DNA of 55,104 nt from Oceaniradius stylonematis (GTDB lineage: Bacteria; Pseudomonadota; Alphaproteobacteria; Rhizobiales; Rhizobiaceae). The notes beneath the pieces were generated by a model that saw only the letters and a program-made list of their open reading frames with translations, did not search any database and was not told the DNA's origin. Shown here piece after piece: positions 27,839 to 39,198 of this stretch. Location of the stretch: assembly GCF_003149475.2 (NCBI RefSeq), contig NZ_QFWV02000004.1, positions 1-55,104 on the forward strand, written 5' to 3'. The stretch's first letter is position 1. The number at the start of each line of letters is the position of its first letter. The translations under genes and the position numbers were made by a program.

Positions 27839-28404
27839 GATGGCTCTCCAGCCGCGATGAAGTTCAGGGCGGTGTCGCCCGTGCGCCGGCGGTCGAGCAT
27901 CGTCAGGCCGTCCGGCAGCGCGATGGCGGCCGCCGCCGTCTCTTCTAGCACGATCAGCGCGCCGGGGGACAACCAACCGCCGTGCAACATCGCCGCAAGC
28001 GCCTTGTCGCCCAACCCCTTGCCATAGGGCGGGTCGGCGAAGACCAGATCGAACGGCGCCATAGTACCGATCGGTCCCAAGCGCGTCGCATCGCGCTTGA
28101 AAAGCTTCGCGGCGCCCTGAAGGCCGAGATCATGCATCGTCTTGCGGATCAGCCCGCGCCCCTCGACGGACGGTTCGACGAACAGGGCGAAGGCCGCGCC
28201 GCGTGACAGGGCCTCGAACCCCAGCGCGCCGGTACCGGCAAACAGATCGAGGACGCGGGCACCCTCGAGCTTGCCGGCGGGATTGTGCGCGATGATGTTG
28301 AACAACGCCTCGCGCGCCCGATCGGTCGTCGGCCGGATCGCCATGGCGCCGGATTTCGGCGCGGCGATGGCGCGGCCGCGCAACCGTCCGCCGACGATCC
28401 GCAC
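27835..28404 (-). CDS. rsmD: 16S rRNA (guanine(966)-N(2))-methyltransferase RsmD
   Basis: The 189-aa protein starts MRIVGGRLRGRAI, with RPTTDRAREALFNI (24-37), the SAM-binding motif LDLFAGTGALG (52-62) and the catalytic FADPPYGKG (122-130), all as in RsmD. It methylates G966 of 16S rRNA. It starts 3 bp after the rluB stop and overlaps the patatin gene by 4 bp. Confidence 0.95.
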   Translation of the reverse strand: MRIVGGRLRGRAIAAPKSGAMAIRPTTDRAREALFNIIAHNPAGKLEGARVLDLFAGTGALGFEALSRGAAFALFVEPSVEGRGLIRKTMHDLGLQGAAKLFKRDATRLGPIGTMAPFDLVFADPPYGKGLGDKALAAMLHGGWLSPGALIVLEETAAAAIALPDGLTMLDRRRTGDTALNFIAAGEPS

Positions 28405-28407
28405 CGG

Positions 28408-29811
28408 TCAGCCCTTGTCCGGTTTGCCGGGCTTGCGCGGGCCGGCGGGTTTCGGGCCGCCCTTTGACGGTTTGCGCTTGCTCTCCGGCCGGGCGCCGGG
28501 CGCCATCCACACGTTCGACGAGCGGTTGGCACGGTGCTTCGGCTTGCCGCCTTCGTCCTTGTCCGTACCGGGCGCCTTGGTCGACCAGCGGTCCCGCACC
28601 CGTTCGCGGCGGTCGCCGGCCTTCTCGAAGCGCTTGCCGCCCGATGCGGGCCCACCCTTGTCCGGCTTGTTGGCGTCGCGCGTGCCCGACACCCAGTCGC
28701 CATCCTTGCGGACCGTCATCGTACGCGTCTCGCCCTCTCCATCGCCGGCCCTGACGGGGCGGTTGGGAAACGAGCGCAGCACGGGCGCATCGAAATCGGC
28801 GCCGGACTCCTCGATAAGCCGCGCGCCGAGCTGGTCGCGCAGCGTCTTGCCCTTGACCTCGAGCACCGCGCCTTCTTCGAGCGCGCCCAGCTGGAACGGA
28901 CCGTATGAGATGCGGATCAACCGGTTCACCTCGAGCCCGAGCGCGCCGAGCACATTCTTGACCTCCCGGTTCTTGCCCTCGCGCAGGCCCATCTCGATCC
29001 AGACATTGGAGCCCTGCTCGCGCTCCAGCGTCGCCTCGATCGCGCCATAGAAGACGCCATCGACGGCCATGCCCTCCTTGAGATCGTCGAGCCGTTTCTG
29101 GGTGATCCGGCCATGGGCGCGCACGCGGTAGCGGCGCAGCCAACCGGTCTGGGGCAGTTCGAGCGTACGGGCCAGGCCGCCATCATTGGTCAGAAGCAGC
29201 AGCCCCTCGGTGTTGATGTCGAGGCGGCCAATGCTGACCACGCGCGGCAGATCGCCGGGAAGGCGCTCGAACACGGTCGGACGGCCCTCGGGATCGCGGT
29301 TGGACGTCACGAGGCCGGCCGGCTTATGATAGAGCCACAGCCGCGTCCGCTCGACCTGGGGGATCGGCTTGCCGTCGATCTCGATCCTGTCCTCGGCGGT
29401 GACATTGACGGCAGGACTTGTCAGCACCTTTCCGTTGACCGAAATGCGGCCGTCGGCGATCAGCCCTTCGGCCTGGCGGCGGGAGGCCACACCGGCGCGC
29501 GCCAGACGCTTGGCGATCCGCTCTTCGGGGCGCGCCGTCTCCGGAATTTCGGCGGGCGCGGGATCGGGCCTCGGCTCGACACGCGGCGGGCGGTCCCGTT
29601 CCTTGCGCGGACCGCCGGGTTTGCCGCCCGCAGGCACGGTGCTGCGCGGCGCGGATTTGTAGCCGCGGCTGTCGCGGGACGGCGCATCGCCGCCGGCGTC
29701 GTTTCGCGGGCGCTTGGGGCCGCCGCCGGGCCGGTCCTTGAAGCCGCGGCTCTTCATGGGCTTGCCGCCCGCCGGGCGTTTGCCGCCGGATCTCTTGTCG
29801 TCAGCACTCAT
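28408..29811 (-). CDS. rluB: Pseudouridine synthase RluB family (S4 + RsuA-type)
   Basis: The 467-aa protein has an N-terminal Lys/Arg/Gly/Pro-rich extension (1-90), an S4 RNA-binding domain (about 95-140, RIAKRLARAGVASRRQAEGL) and an RsuA/RluB catalytic domain with Asp198 in GRLDINTEGLLLLTNDG. A second basic, disordered tail runs from about 365 to the end. It likely isomerizes a uridine of 23S rRNA. The two flexible basic ends, common in alphaproteobacterial members, probably aid RNA binding. It is divergent from tadA and upstream of rsmD. Confidence 0.92.
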   Translation of the reverse strand: MSADDKRSGGKRPAGGKPMKSRGFKDRPGGGPKRPRNDAGGDAPSRDSRGYKSAPRSTVPAGGKPGGPRKERDRPPRVEPRPDPAPAEIPETARPEERIAKRLARAGVASRRQAEGLIADGRISVNGKVLTSPAVNVTAEDRIEIDGKPIPQVERTRLWLYHKPAGLVTSNRDPEGRPTVFERLPGDLPRVVSIGRLDINTEGLLLLTNDGGLARTLELPQTGWLRRYRVRAHGRITQKRLDDLKEGMAVDGVFYGAIEATLEREQGSNVWIEMGLREGKNREVKNVLGALGLEVNRLIRISYGPFQLGALEEGAVLEVKGKTLRDQLGARLIEESGADFDAPVLRSFPNRPVRAGDGEGETRTMTVRKDGDWVSGTRDANKPDKGGPASGGKRFEKAGDRRERVRDRWSTKAPGTDKDEGGKPKHRANRSSNVWMAPGARPESKRKPSKGGPKPAGPRKPGKPDKG

Positions 29812-29874
29812 TTGGTGTTTTTGCCTTGTGTCGGCGCGTGATTACCAGCTTGGCGCGCCACGCGCGAGAGAAAG

Positions 29875-30339
29875 TTGCCGCCTGTGCCCGCCAGACCGTC
29901 ACCACACATGCAGGCCGCCCTGGACGAGGCGCGCGCCGCCGCGGAGCGCGGTGAGGTGCCGGTCGGCGCGGTGATCGTCAAGGACGGCGAGATCATCGCC
30001 CGCGCCGGCAACCGGCCACGCGAGACGAACGACCCGAGCGCCCATGCCGAGATGCTGGCGATCCGCGGGGCCTGTTCGGCGCTCGGGCAGGAGCGGCTGA
30101 CCGGCTGCGACCTCTATGTCACGCTGGAGCCGTGCACGATGTGCGCGGCGGCGATCTCTTTTGCGCGCATCCGGCGGATTTATTTCGGCGCGACCGATCC
30201 CAAGGGCGGCGCGGTGATCTCCGGCGTGCGCTTTTTCGAGCAGCCGACCTGCCACCATGCGCCGGAGGTCTATCCGGGGATCGGTGAAACCGAAGCGGCC
30301 GGCCTGCTCAAGCGGTTCTTCGCCGAACGGCGGACCTAG
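29875..30339 (+). CDS. tadA: tRNA-specific adenosine deaminase TadA
   Basis: The 154-aa protein is a tRNA adenosine deaminase converting A34 to inosine. The zinc and catalytic residues are in HAEM (H57, catalytic E59) and PCTMC (C87 and C90), preceded by RGEVPVGAVIV. The TTG at 29875 has GAGAG just upstream; an ATG at 29908 would give MQAALDEAR and is a plausible alternative, though with no clear ribosome site. It faces away from rluB and ends 9 bp from the convergent lipoprotein gene. Confidence 0.94.
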   Translation: MPPVPARPSPHMQAALDEARAAAERGEVPVGAVIVKDGEIIARAGNRPRETNDPSAHAEMLAIRGACSALGQERLTGCDLYVTLEPCTMCAAAISFARIRRIYFGATDPKGGAVISGVRFFEQPTCHHAPEVYPGIGETEAAGLLKRFFAERRT

Positions 30340-30348
30340 CGGACCGTT

Positions 30349-30918
30349 CTAGAACGGCAGGAAACGGCGCCAGCCGGTCTTTTCACCCTGGGCACGCTTG
30401 GCCGCGCGCTCCTTTTCCGATTCCGTCGGTCCAAGATCGCCATAGGCGGCGGTTTCGGCGGGCTGGCGGTATTCAACCGGCGGATCGGTCAGATAGACCC
30501 GGCGCACGGCGCTCGCCTGCACGCGATCCGGCCCCTCGGAAGCGCCAATCGCCTCGGCGTCGCGCCGGTTGGCGATGAAATTGGGATCGCGGAGGCCCTC
30601 ATCGGCTTCGCGGCGCACCCGCGCGCGCTGCTCTTCGGGGCTTTCGGGCCACTGACCGGAGGCGGTGGCAATGCTCTCCTGCGGCGGCGGCAGATTGTTC
30701 GGATCGGCCGGACGGACGATGTCCGGGCGCGGCGTATAGTTGATCCGCGGGGGCGGCGTGCGATCGCCCAACGAGATCGCATTGTTCAGATCGTCGAACA
30801 GCTGGTCAGTCGCGGTGACACCGGTGCCGTAGGTCGGGCCGAAACAGCCGGCCAAGGCTAGGCCGCCGGCGCAAACGAGCGCCATCGACCCGGTCGAACG
30901 AAGAACTTTGTTTGACAT
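30349..30918 (-). CDS. Predicted lipoprotein, conserved downstream of ileS
   Basis: The 189-aa protein has a signal peptide with lipobox LAGC (Cys25), so it is probably a lipid-anchored envelope protein. The rest is Pro/Arg/Glu-rich without recognised domains, with repeated RP/PP segments and a basic end (KTGWRRFLPF). The start at 30918 follows AGGG at 6-nt spacing; the frame to 31056 is upstream read-through. It lies after ileS, an arrangement seen in rhizobia, and its function is unknown. Confidence 0.75.
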   Translation of the reverse strand: MSNKVLRSTGSMALVCAGGLALAGCFGPTYGTGVTATDQLFDDLNNAISLGDRTPPPRINYTPRPDIVRPADPNNLPPPQESIATASGQWPESPEEQRARVRREADEGLRDPNFIANRRDAEAIGASEGPDRVQASAVRRVYLTDPPVEYRQPAETAAYGDLGPTESEKERAAKRAQGEKTGWRRFLPF

Positions 30919-31056
30919 CACTGACCCTATCGGTTTGGCGCCGCCTGATCGGGCGGACACCCGCCGAACCCTCGCCCCGAGCGCGCCATGCACGCCAAAT
31001 CCGGCGATTTCGTGAAGCGCGTCTATCACATCGGCACGGACGAGGTAAATCGCCAC

Positions 31057-31074
31057 GGTTAACGATGGTTAACC
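31057..31074. promoter_or_regulatory. GTTAAC-repeat box between ileS and lipoprotein gene
   Basis: Two GGTTAAC words separated by GAT form an 18-bp box containing TTAA-N6-TTAA and the octamer TTAACCAT. CtrA, the alphaproteobacterial cell-cycle regulator, binds TTAA-N7-TTAA and half-sites of the TTAACCAT type. The spacing here is 6, not 7. The box lies about 140 bp upstream of the lipoprotein start and just past the ileS stop, so it could drive the lipoprotein. Binding is only a suggestion. Confidence 0.35.
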
Positions 31075-31089
31075 ATGGCGATCGTACCG

Positions 31090-34050
31090 TCAAAGCCGCC
31101 CGAGATCGCGCAATTCGTGCAGGGCACGGGCATCGCGGGCGGACACGTCCGGAAACTCCGGATCAGAACCGACATCGCGCGTCACCCGCCAGGAGCGGGC
31201 GCATTTGGTGCCTTCCGCCATGGCCGGGACCACCGCGACGCCGGTAACCTCATCGAGGGTAAAGGCATCCGCCGGCGGCGCATCGCTGCTGACGACGATG
31301 TCCGAGGTGATGGCGATTTCGGCCATGTCGAGCCCGTCGATCGCGTCCATCAGCCCTTTGTCGGTGACATGGACGACGGGCGCGGCCTCCAGCGACGAAC
31401 CGATCCGCTTGTCGCGGCGCTCGATTTCCAGCGCGCCGGTGATGACGCGCCGCACCTTGCGCACCTTGGCCCATTTGTCGGCAAGCGCATCGTCACGCCA
31501 CTGGTCCGGGCATTTGCGGAACTGTTCCAGATGCACCGATTCGGCATCGGGATAGCGGCTCAGCCAGGCTTCCTCCATGGTGAAGGGCAGCATCGGTGCC
31601 AGCCAGGTGACCAGCCGGTTGAACAGATGATGGACGACCTGAAGCGCCGCCCGGCGGCGTTGCGACGAGGGCGGATCGCAATAGAGCGCATCCTTGCGCA
31701 CGTCGAAATAAAAGGCCGACAGCTCCAGAACCATGAAATCGAGTAGCGCGCGGGTGATGCGCTTGAAGTCGAACGCGTCATAGCCCTTGTCGACCAGCTT
31801 ATCGAGTTCCCACAACCGGTGCAGGACCAGCCGTTCGAGCTCGGGCATGTCCTCATATTCGACGCTCTCGCCCTCGTCATGGGCGAGCGTGCCGAGCATC
31901 CAGCGCACCGTGTTGCGCATCTTGCGATAGGCATCGATGTTGGTCTGGATAACCGATTTGCCCAGGCGCTGGTCTTCCCAATAGTCGGTCGTCATCACCC
32001 AGAGGCGCAGAATGTCGGCGCCCGACTGGTTCATCACGTCCTGCGGGAAGACCTGGTTGCCGAGCGACTTCGACATCTTCCGGCCGTCCTCGGCCATGGT
32101 GAAGCCATGGGTGATGACCGTGTCATAGGGCGCGCGGCCGCGCGTGCCGCAGCTTTCCAGAAGCGAGGAATGGAACCAGCCGCGATGCTGGTCCGAGCCT
32201 TCCAGATAGACATCGGCGGGCCATTTCAGGTCGGGCCGGTCTTCCAGCGTGAAGGCATGGGTCGAGCCGGAATCGAACCAGACATCGAGAATGTCCATCA
32301 CCTGATGCCATTTGGACGGGTCGTGCTCATTGCCGAGAAACCGTTCCTTGGCATCGTCGGCGAACCAGGCGTCGGCGCCCTCTTGTTCGAAGGCTTCGAG
32401 AATGCGCTTGTTGACGCCCTCGTCCTGCAGCACATTGCCGTCATCGTCCGCAAAGACGCAGATCGGCACGCCCCATGCCCTTTGCCGGGAGAGCACCCAA
32501 TCGGGCCGGTCGGCGATCATGCCGCGAAGCCGCGTCTGGCCCGAGGCCGGCACGAAGCGCGTCTCGTCGATGGCCTTGAGCGCGCGGTCGCGGAGCGTGG
32601 TGCCGTCGCCAAGGTCCATGTCCATATGGACGAACCACTGTGGCGTGTTGCGGAAGATCACCGGCTTTTTCGAGCGCCAGGAATGCGGATAGGTGTGCTT
32701 GAGCCGGCCGCGCGCGAATAGCATGTCCCTGCCGATCAGCGCCTCGATCACCGCCTTGTTGGCGTCGCCCTTCTTGCCCTTGTCGTCGATGACGCGGGCG
32801 GCACCACCCTCGCGATCGGGGCCGAAGCCGGGCGCATCCTTGGTGAAATAGCCGGCATCGTCGATGGTGAAGGGGATGGCGGCGGAGATGCCGCGTGCTT
32901 CGAGAGCGCGGGCATTGTCCATCCAGGCGTCGAAATCCTCACGGCCATGGCCCGGCGCTGTGTGCACAAAGCCGCTGCCCGCGTCGTCGGTCACGTGCTC
33001 GCCGTCGATCAGCGGTACGGCAAACTTGTACCCGCCGCCAAAGCCCTTGAGCGGGTGTGCACATTCAAGGCTGGCAAGCTCGCCTGCGCCGATATCTCGG
33101 ATGCGAGTGAACTCAAGCTTGGCTTTGGCGAAGCTCTCTTCTGCCAGCTCGTCGGCGAAGATCAGCTTCTCACCCGGACGCGGCCCAAAGTCGTTTTCGG
33201 CGGTAGTGACCTCGTAGAGCCCATAGCTGATCTTCTTAGAGAAACTGATCGCCCGGTTGCCGGGGATCGTCCAGGGCGTGGTTGTCCAGATCACCACAAA
33301 AGCGCCATGAAGATCCAGCTTCTCGGGGTCGGATTGTATGGTCATGGTCACCGGAAACTTCACCCAGACCGTGTCGGACTCATAATCCTGATACTCGACC
33401 TCGGCCTCGGCCAGCGCCGTGCGCTCGACCACCGACCACATGACCGGCTTGGAGCCGCGATAAAGCTGGCCGCTCCTGGCGAACTTCAGGAGTTCGCCGG
33501 CGATGCGTGCCTCGGCGTGGTAGTTCATCGTCGTATAGGGCTTGTCGAAATCACCCTCGATGCCCAGCCGCTTGAACTCGGCGGTCTGCACCTTGATCCA
33601 GTGGGCGGCGAAGTCGCGGCATTCCTTGCGGAACTCGTTGACCGGCACCTCGTCCTTGTCGCGGCCCTTGGCGCGATACTGCTCCTCGATCTTCCATTCG
33701 ATCGGCAGGCCGTGACAGTCCCAGCCCGGCACGTAGTTGGAATCATAGCCGCGCATCTGGAACGAGCGGGTGATGACGTCCTTGAGGATCTTGTTGAGCG
33801 CGTGGCCGATATGGATGTTGCCGTTGGCATAGGGCGGGCCGTCATGCAGCACGAACTTCTCGCGGCCGGCAGCGTCCTCGCGAAGGCGTCTGTAAAGGCC
33901 CATCTCCTGCCAGCGGGCGACCAGTTCGGGCTCCTTCTTGGGCAGTCCGGCACGCATCGGGAAATTGGTCTGCGGCAGATAGAGCGTCTTTGAGTAATCG
34001 AGCGCCTCGACATTGTCGTTGGCGCTGCCTTTTTCGGTGGTCTGGGTCAT
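31090..34050 (-). CDS. ileS: Isoleucyl-tRNA synthetase
   Basis: The 986-aa class I synthetase shows HIGH in [13 protein letters not shown] (about 75-87), KMSKS starting at Lys658 in [10 protein letters not shown], the WDCHGLPIE segment of the catalytic core, the editing-domain [11 protein letters not shown] and [12 protein letters not shown]. It charges tRNA-Ile in the cytoplasm. The C-terminal zinc-finger region is reduced, as is common in alphaproteobacteria. The 202 bp between it and the SDR gene upstream hold its promoter and no other gene. Confidence 0.97.
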   Translation of the reverse strand: MTQTTEKGSANDNVEALDYSKTLYLPQTNFPMRAGLPKKEPELVARWQEMGLYRRLREDAAGREKFVLHDGPPYANGNIHIGHALNKILKDVITRSFQMRGYDSNYVPGWDCHGLPIEWKIEEQYRAKGRDKDEVPVNEFRKECRDFAAHWIKVQTAEFKRLGIEGDFDKPYTTMNYHAEARIAGELLKFARSGQLYRGSKPVMWSVVERTALAEAEVEYQDYESDTVWVKFPVTMTIQSDPEKLDLHGAFVVIWTTTPWTIPGNRAISFSKKISYGLYEVTTAENDFGPRPGEKLIFADELAEESFAKAKLEFTRIRDIGAGELASLECAHPLKGFGGGYKFAVPLIDGEHVTDDAGSGFVHTAPGHGREDFDAWMDNARALEARGISAAIPFTIDDAGYFTKDAPGFGPDREGGAARVIDDKGKKGDANKAVIEALIGRDMLFARGRLKHTYPHSWRSKKPVIFRNTPQWFVHMDMDLGDGTTLRDRALKAIDETRFVPASGQTRLRGMIADRPDWVLSRQRAWGVPICVFADDDGNVLQDEGVNKRILEAFEQEGADAWFADDAKERFLGNEHDPSKWHQVMDILDVWFDSGSTHAFTLEDRPDLKWPADVYLEGSDQHRGWFHSSLLESCGTRGRAPYDTVITHGFTMAEDGRKMSKSLGNQVFPQDVMNQSGADILRLWVMTTDYWEDQRLGKSVIQTNIDAYRKMRNTVRWMLGTLAHDEGESVEYEDMPELERLVLHRLWELDKLVDKGYDAFDFKRITRALLDFMVLELSAFYFDVRKDALYCDPPSSQRRRAALQVVHHLFNRLVTWLAPMLPFTMEEAWLSRYPDAESVHLEQFRKCPDQWRDDALADKWAKVRKVRRVITGALEIERRDKRIGSSLEAAPVVHVTDKGLMDAIDGLDMAEIAITSDIVVSSDAPPADAFTLDEVTGVAVVPAMAEGTKCARSWRVTRDVGSDPEFPDVSARDARALHELRDLGRL

Positions 34051-34252
34051 CGTTTCATCGCGTCGTTTGGCGTCAAGCGCGGTGCGCGGCGCCGGTGAGG
34101 ATCAGGTGAAGGCGGGCAGCCCCGCAAACGCATTCCCGGCCCCGCTACGCTGGGTCAGCGGCGGGCCGGGCCGGTAATTCGGAAAATGGCGCATACGCGT
34201 GTCGACATGGCCGTGCTTCTATCAATGGTGCGGTGCGAATGGAAGGCGCAAT

Positions 34253-35011
34253 TCAGAAGACGCTTCTGTCCAGTTTGTCGTAGATGATGCGCTTCATCGC
34301 CGACGTGACAGGACCGGGCGCCAGCCGGCTGATGAGTGCGAAGATCGTCGCGCCGGCGCCGGGCGTGATCATCGCTCTGCCCTTTTGCGCGCCAGCCAGA
34401 ATGCGCCGGGCCGCTTCGTCGGGCGGCATGCGCTTTGCGGCGTCGGCGCCCTCGGGCGCATGGCGTGCGGCATGGTCTGTGCGCAGCGGACCGGGACAGG
34501 CGACCGACACCGACACGCCATAGGCCTTCTTGAACGGCGCGCGGACCGACTTGGCATAGACGGCCAGCGCATCCTTGGACGCGCCATAGCTCGCCGCGCC
34601 CGGATAGCCGGTGAAGTGGCTAAGCGAGGAGACGAAGACGAGCCGCCCGCCCGGCGCCAGCGCGCCCGCCGCCGCAAGGCCTGCGCAGAGCACCATCGGC
34701 GCTTCGGTGTTGACCGCGAGTAGCCGTGCATAAGCCTCGGGCGGGATCGCCTCGAACGGGCCGGTGGCCGAAATGCCGGCATTGAGGACGATCCAACCGA
34801 ACGGCCCGCGCCCCGCGAGGTCGCCAACAAGCGTATCGACGGCGCCGGGATCGGCAAGGTCACAGCGCAGATGGTCGAACGGCGCATCGGCGCCCGGCGC
34901 ATCCCGGTCGATGCCTGTGACGGCGTACCCGCCGGCGGCAAGCTGCTCGGCAAAGGCGCGGCCAAGACCGGCGCTCGCCCCGGTCACAAGGGCTCTGCGT
35001 GCCGCGCTCAC
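34253..35011 (-). CDS. Short-chain dehydrogenase/reductase (SDR)
   Basis: The 252-aa Rossmann-fold oxidoreductase has VTGASAGLGRAF (cofactor loop), LNAGISATGPF, the Ser of VSSLSHF and YGASK (Tyr-x3-Lys catalytic pair). The substrate is unknown; the PGPLRTDHAARHA loop and C-terminal basic helix resemble DltE/membrane-associated classic SDRs. The GTG at 35011 overlaps the upstream SDR stop (GTGA); the long frame to 35359 is shadow of that gene. It is the last gene of a ribF-SDR-SDR run. Confidence 0.85.
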   Translation of the reverse strand: MSAARRALVTGASAGLGRAFAEQLAAGGYAVTGIDRDAPGADAPFDHLRCDLADPGAVDTLVGDLAGRGPFGWIVLNAGISATGPFEAIPPEAYARLLAVNTEAPMVLCAGLAAAGALAPGGRLVFVSSLSHFTGYPGAASYGASKDALAVYAKSVRAPFKKAYGVSVSVACPGPLRTDHAARHAPEGADAAKRMPPDEAARRILAGAQKGRAMITPGAGATIFALISRLAPGPVTSAMKRIIYDKLDRSVF

Positions 35012-35724
35012 AGCTTTCCGCTCCACGCGGCGCGGCCGGTCCAGTATCGCCCGAAGGACAGGGTGACGGGCGAACGGCGCGCGGCGATCGCGCCTTCCAG
35101 CATCGCGGCCATGCGGTCCGCCGGTATGAAGATGTCGCGCAGGCGGCCAGGATCGTGCCCGGCCTTGGCGTGCATCTCCGTGCGGGTCGGGCCGGGATGG
35201 ACGATCTGCACGGCAACGCGCCCGGACCACTCGGCTCGGAGCGCGCGCGCCAGCCCGTGCAATCCCGCCTTGGAGGCCGCATAGGCGGGAAACAGCCCCT
35301 GCCCTGTGTGCGCGACCGAGCCGACCAGCGTCAGCGTGCCGCCGGCCTTTTCCAGCCACGGGAACAGTGCACGCGCCAGAAGCACTGACGCCGTGAGATT
35401 GACGGCGAGCGTCTCGCGGATTTGCGCGGCGGACTCGATGCCGCCCTCGACCGCAAACCCGGTACCGGCGTTCAGGACGAGATTGTCGAGTTTCACCCAG
35501 CCGGCTTTCAACATCGCTTCCGCGATCGCTTGCGTTGCGGCCTCGGGATCGGTCAGCGGCGCATGGACGTAGCGCACGCCTTCGGGCAGCACGGGCAGCG
35601 CATCGGTATCGGCGCGACGGCCGGCCACGAGAATGTCGTGGCGGTCCGCCAGCCGCCTGACCAGTTCGAGGCCGATGCCGCTTGTGCCGCCGGTGACGAC
35701 GATCCTGCGGCGCGCCTCCGCCAT
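35008..35724 (-). CDS. Short-chain dehydrogenase/reductase (SDR)
   Basis: The 238-aa SDR has [13 protein letters not shown] at its start, LNAGTGF in the middle, the Ser of VGSVAHT and the YAASK catalytic pair. An [14 protein letters not shown] loop then opens the substrate region. The ATG at 35724 lies 1 bp from the ribF stop codon; the frame start at 35754 is inside ribF. It is paired with a second SDR that overlaps it by 4 bp. No substrate can be named. Confidence 0.85.
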   Translation of the reverse strand: MAEARRRIVVTGGTSGIGLELVRRLADRHDILVAGRRADTDALPVLPEGVRYVHAPLTDPEAATQAIAEAMLKAGWVKLDNLVLNAGTGFAVEGGIESAAQIRETLAVNLTASVLLARALFPWLEKAGGTLTLVGSVAHTGQGLFPAYAASKAGLHGLARALRAEWSGRVAVQIVHPGPTRTEMHAKAGHDPGRLRDIFIPADRMAAMLEGAIAARRSPVTLSFGRYWTGRAAWSGKL

Positions 35725-35725
35725 C

Positions 35726-36709
35726 TCAACCGCCGCCGAAGGTGAGCGTGGCATCGAGCGGCGACAGCGGCTCCACCGTGGCCAAGGTTTGGCGCGCGGA
35801 CGCCTCGTCCCGCGTCATCTGCGCAACGAGGGTGTCGAGATCGTCGAACTTTTCCTCGCCGCGCTGGAAGGCGACGAGGCAGACCGTGCAGGTCTCGCCG
35901 TAAAGATCGCCATGGAAATCGAACAGGAAAGTTTCGAGCAGCGGCGCGCCGTTCTCGGTGACCGTCGGGCGGCGCCCGAAGCTGGCGACGCCGTCATGGA
36001 TGGTGCCATCGGCGCGGATGAACCGCACCGCATAGATGCCATGGGCCAGCGGCGTCGTTTCCGGAAGCGCCATGTTGGCGGTCGGATAGCCGAGTGTCCG
36101 CCCCAATTGCTCGCCCTTGGCCACCTCGGCCCGCACCCGGTAGCGGTAGCCGAGCAGCCGGTTGGCGTCGTCCAGCCGGCCGGTCTGCAACTCGTCGCGG
36201 ATGCGGCTCGACGAGATGACATGGATGTCGGTGTCGCGTTCGGCATCGACGAGGATGACATCAAAGCCGCGGTTCCTGCCGGCCTCCATCAGAAAGGCCG
36301 GTCCGCCCTGGCGCTTGGCGCCGAAATGAAAGTCGAAGCCGGTGACCACATGGCGCACGCCAAAACCGGAAACCAGAACATCGTCGATGAACTGGTCGGC
36401 GGTGAGCGCGGCGAAATCGAGCGTGAACGGCATTTCGACCACGGCATCGAAGCCGAGCGCCTCGAGGATTTCGGCCTTCATCGGCGCAGGCGTGATCCGC
36501 GCTGGCGCCCTGTCGGGCGTGAACACTGCGCGCGGATGCGGTTCGAAGGTCAGTACCGTCAGAGGCGTCGCATCGCGCTCAGCGGCCGCGCCCGCCGCTT
36601 CCAGCACCGCCTGGTGGCCGCGGTGTACGCCGTCGAAATTGCCGATGGCAACCGTTGCGCCGCGCAGACGGGCAGGCAGGCCGGCAAGGGACGAATGGCG
36701 CGCGATCAT
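35726..36709 (-). CDS. ribF: Bifunctional riboflavin kinase / FAD synthetase RibF
   Basis: The 327-aa enzyme makes FMN and then FAD. The N-terminal FAD synthetase domain has [16 protein letters not shown] (about 20-35), [25 protein letters not shown] and the ISSSRIR adenylylation motif. The C-terminal kinase domain has GYPTANMAL and DFHGDLYG. The ATG at 36709 is preceded by AAAAAGG; the same frame continues upstream as antisense to kbl and is not coding. Two SDR genes follow it closely. Confidence 0.95.
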   Translation of the reverse strand: MIARHSSLAGLPARLRGATVAIGNFDGVHRGHQAVLEAAGAAAERDATPLTVLTFEPHPRAVFTPDRAPARITPAPMKAEILEALGFDAVVEMPFTLDFAALTADQFIDDVLVSGFGVRHVVTGFDFHFGAKRQGGPAFLMEAGRNRGFDVILVDAERDTDIHVISSSRIRDELQTGRLDDANRLLGYRYRVRAEVAKGEQLGRTLGYPTANMALPETTPLAHGIYAVRFIRADGTIHDGVASFGRRPTVTENGAPLLETFLFDFHGDLYGETCTVCLVAFQRGEEKFDDLDTLVAQMTRDEASARQTLATVEPLSPLDATLTFGGG

Positions 36710-36934
36710 CGATTCGGCCTTTTTGGCGCGCGGGCGCCACGACATTTCAGGGTCGCCGGGCGCATGCGATTGACGGCCCCGACGGAGCCGCGAAAGTGCA
36801 CACTTTGTGGACCGTTTCAAGCCTGCGCCGGGACCGCGAGACACGTTGCGGGGCGCCGTTCCGACAATTTGCTTCGCGGCGGCGGTTGCGGCACAGGCCC
36901 CACCGCGCAACGATGGTGTCGGGAGGAGTTGACC

Positions 36935-38124
<1,190 letters not shown>

Positions 38125-38128
<4 letters not shown>

Positions 38129-39171
38129 CGGAGCGGCCCAACATGATGCGGGCGCTGGTCAAGGCCCATGCGGGTCCCGGCCTTGAGATGCAGCGCCTGC
38201 CGGTGCCGGAGATCGGGCCGGACGATGTCCTGATCCGCATCCGCAAGACCGGCATTTGCGGCACCGACATCCATATCTGGAACTGGGATGCGTGGGCAGA
38301 GAAGACGGTGCCCGTGCCGCTCGTCACCGGCCACGAGTTCGCGGGCGAAATCGTCGAGCTGGGCGCAAACGTGGACGATCTGGAAATCGGCCAGCGCGTG
38401 TCGGGCGAAGGCCATCTGGTCGGCAAGCACAGCCGGGCGAGCCGCGCTGGCCGGTTTCATCTCGATCCCGAAACACGCGGTATCGGTGTCAATGAACAGG
38501 GCGCCTTCGCCGACTATCTGCGCCTGCCGGCCTTCAACGTCGTGCCTCTGCCCGATGCGGTGTCCGACGATATCGGGGCGATCCTCGATCCGCTCGGCAA
38601 TGCGGTGCACACGGCGCTGTCCTTCGATCTGGTGGGCGAGGATGTGCTGATCACCGGCGCGGGGCCGATCGGCATCATGGCCGGCGCGGTGGCCCGGCAT
38701 ATCGGCGCGCGCCATGTGGTGATCACCGATATCAATGAGGACCGGCTGGCGCTCGCAGGCCGGGTCGCGGACGTGGTGCCGGTGAACGTGGCCGAGACCG
38801 ACCTCCAATCGGTCGCCGATGGTCTGGGCATGAAGGAAGGCTTCGATGTCGGGCTCGAAATGAGCGGATCGCAAGCCGCGCTCGACCAGATGGTCGAAGC
38901 CCTTGTGATGGGCGGCCACATCGCCATGCTCGGCATTCCGCCGGGCAAGTCGCCGGTCGATTGGTCCCGCATCGTCTTCAAGGCGATCACCATCAAGGGC
39001 GTATACGGCCGGGAGATCTTCGAGACCTGGTACAAGATGATCGCCATGCTGGAGAACGGGCTCGACGTGTCGCAAGTCATCACGCACCGCTTTTCCGCCG
39101 AGGATTTCAAGGACGGGTTCGCAATCATGCGTTCGGGCCAAAGCGGCAAGGTGGTGCTCGACTGGGGGTGA
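38125..39171 (+). CDS. tdh: L-threonine 3-dehydrogenase, lacking the structural zinc cysteines
   Basis: The 348-aa medium-chain dehydrogenase oxidises threonine to 2-amino-3-ketobutyrate, the Kbl substrate. Catalytic zinc ligands are kept (Cys45 in GICGTD, His70 and Glu71 in GHE), with the NAD loop [10 protein letters not shown] and [10 protein letters not shown] near the end. In the structural zinc lobe, the four Cys of E. coli Tdh correspond to Gly100, Ser103, Ser106 and Asp114 here, so that zinc should be absent. The gene overlaps kbl by 4 bp. The rest of the protein is close to E. coli Tdh, so function is probably retained. Confidence 0.93.
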
Positions 39172-39198
39172 GGTTGCACGCTGTGCTATCAATCATGC

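Noticed and set aside
30344-30357. CCGTTCTAGAACGG palindrome at the convergent tadA/lipoprotein ends
   Set aside because: A 14-bp palindrome overlapping a stop codon without a T-run; too weak to call a terminator or operator.
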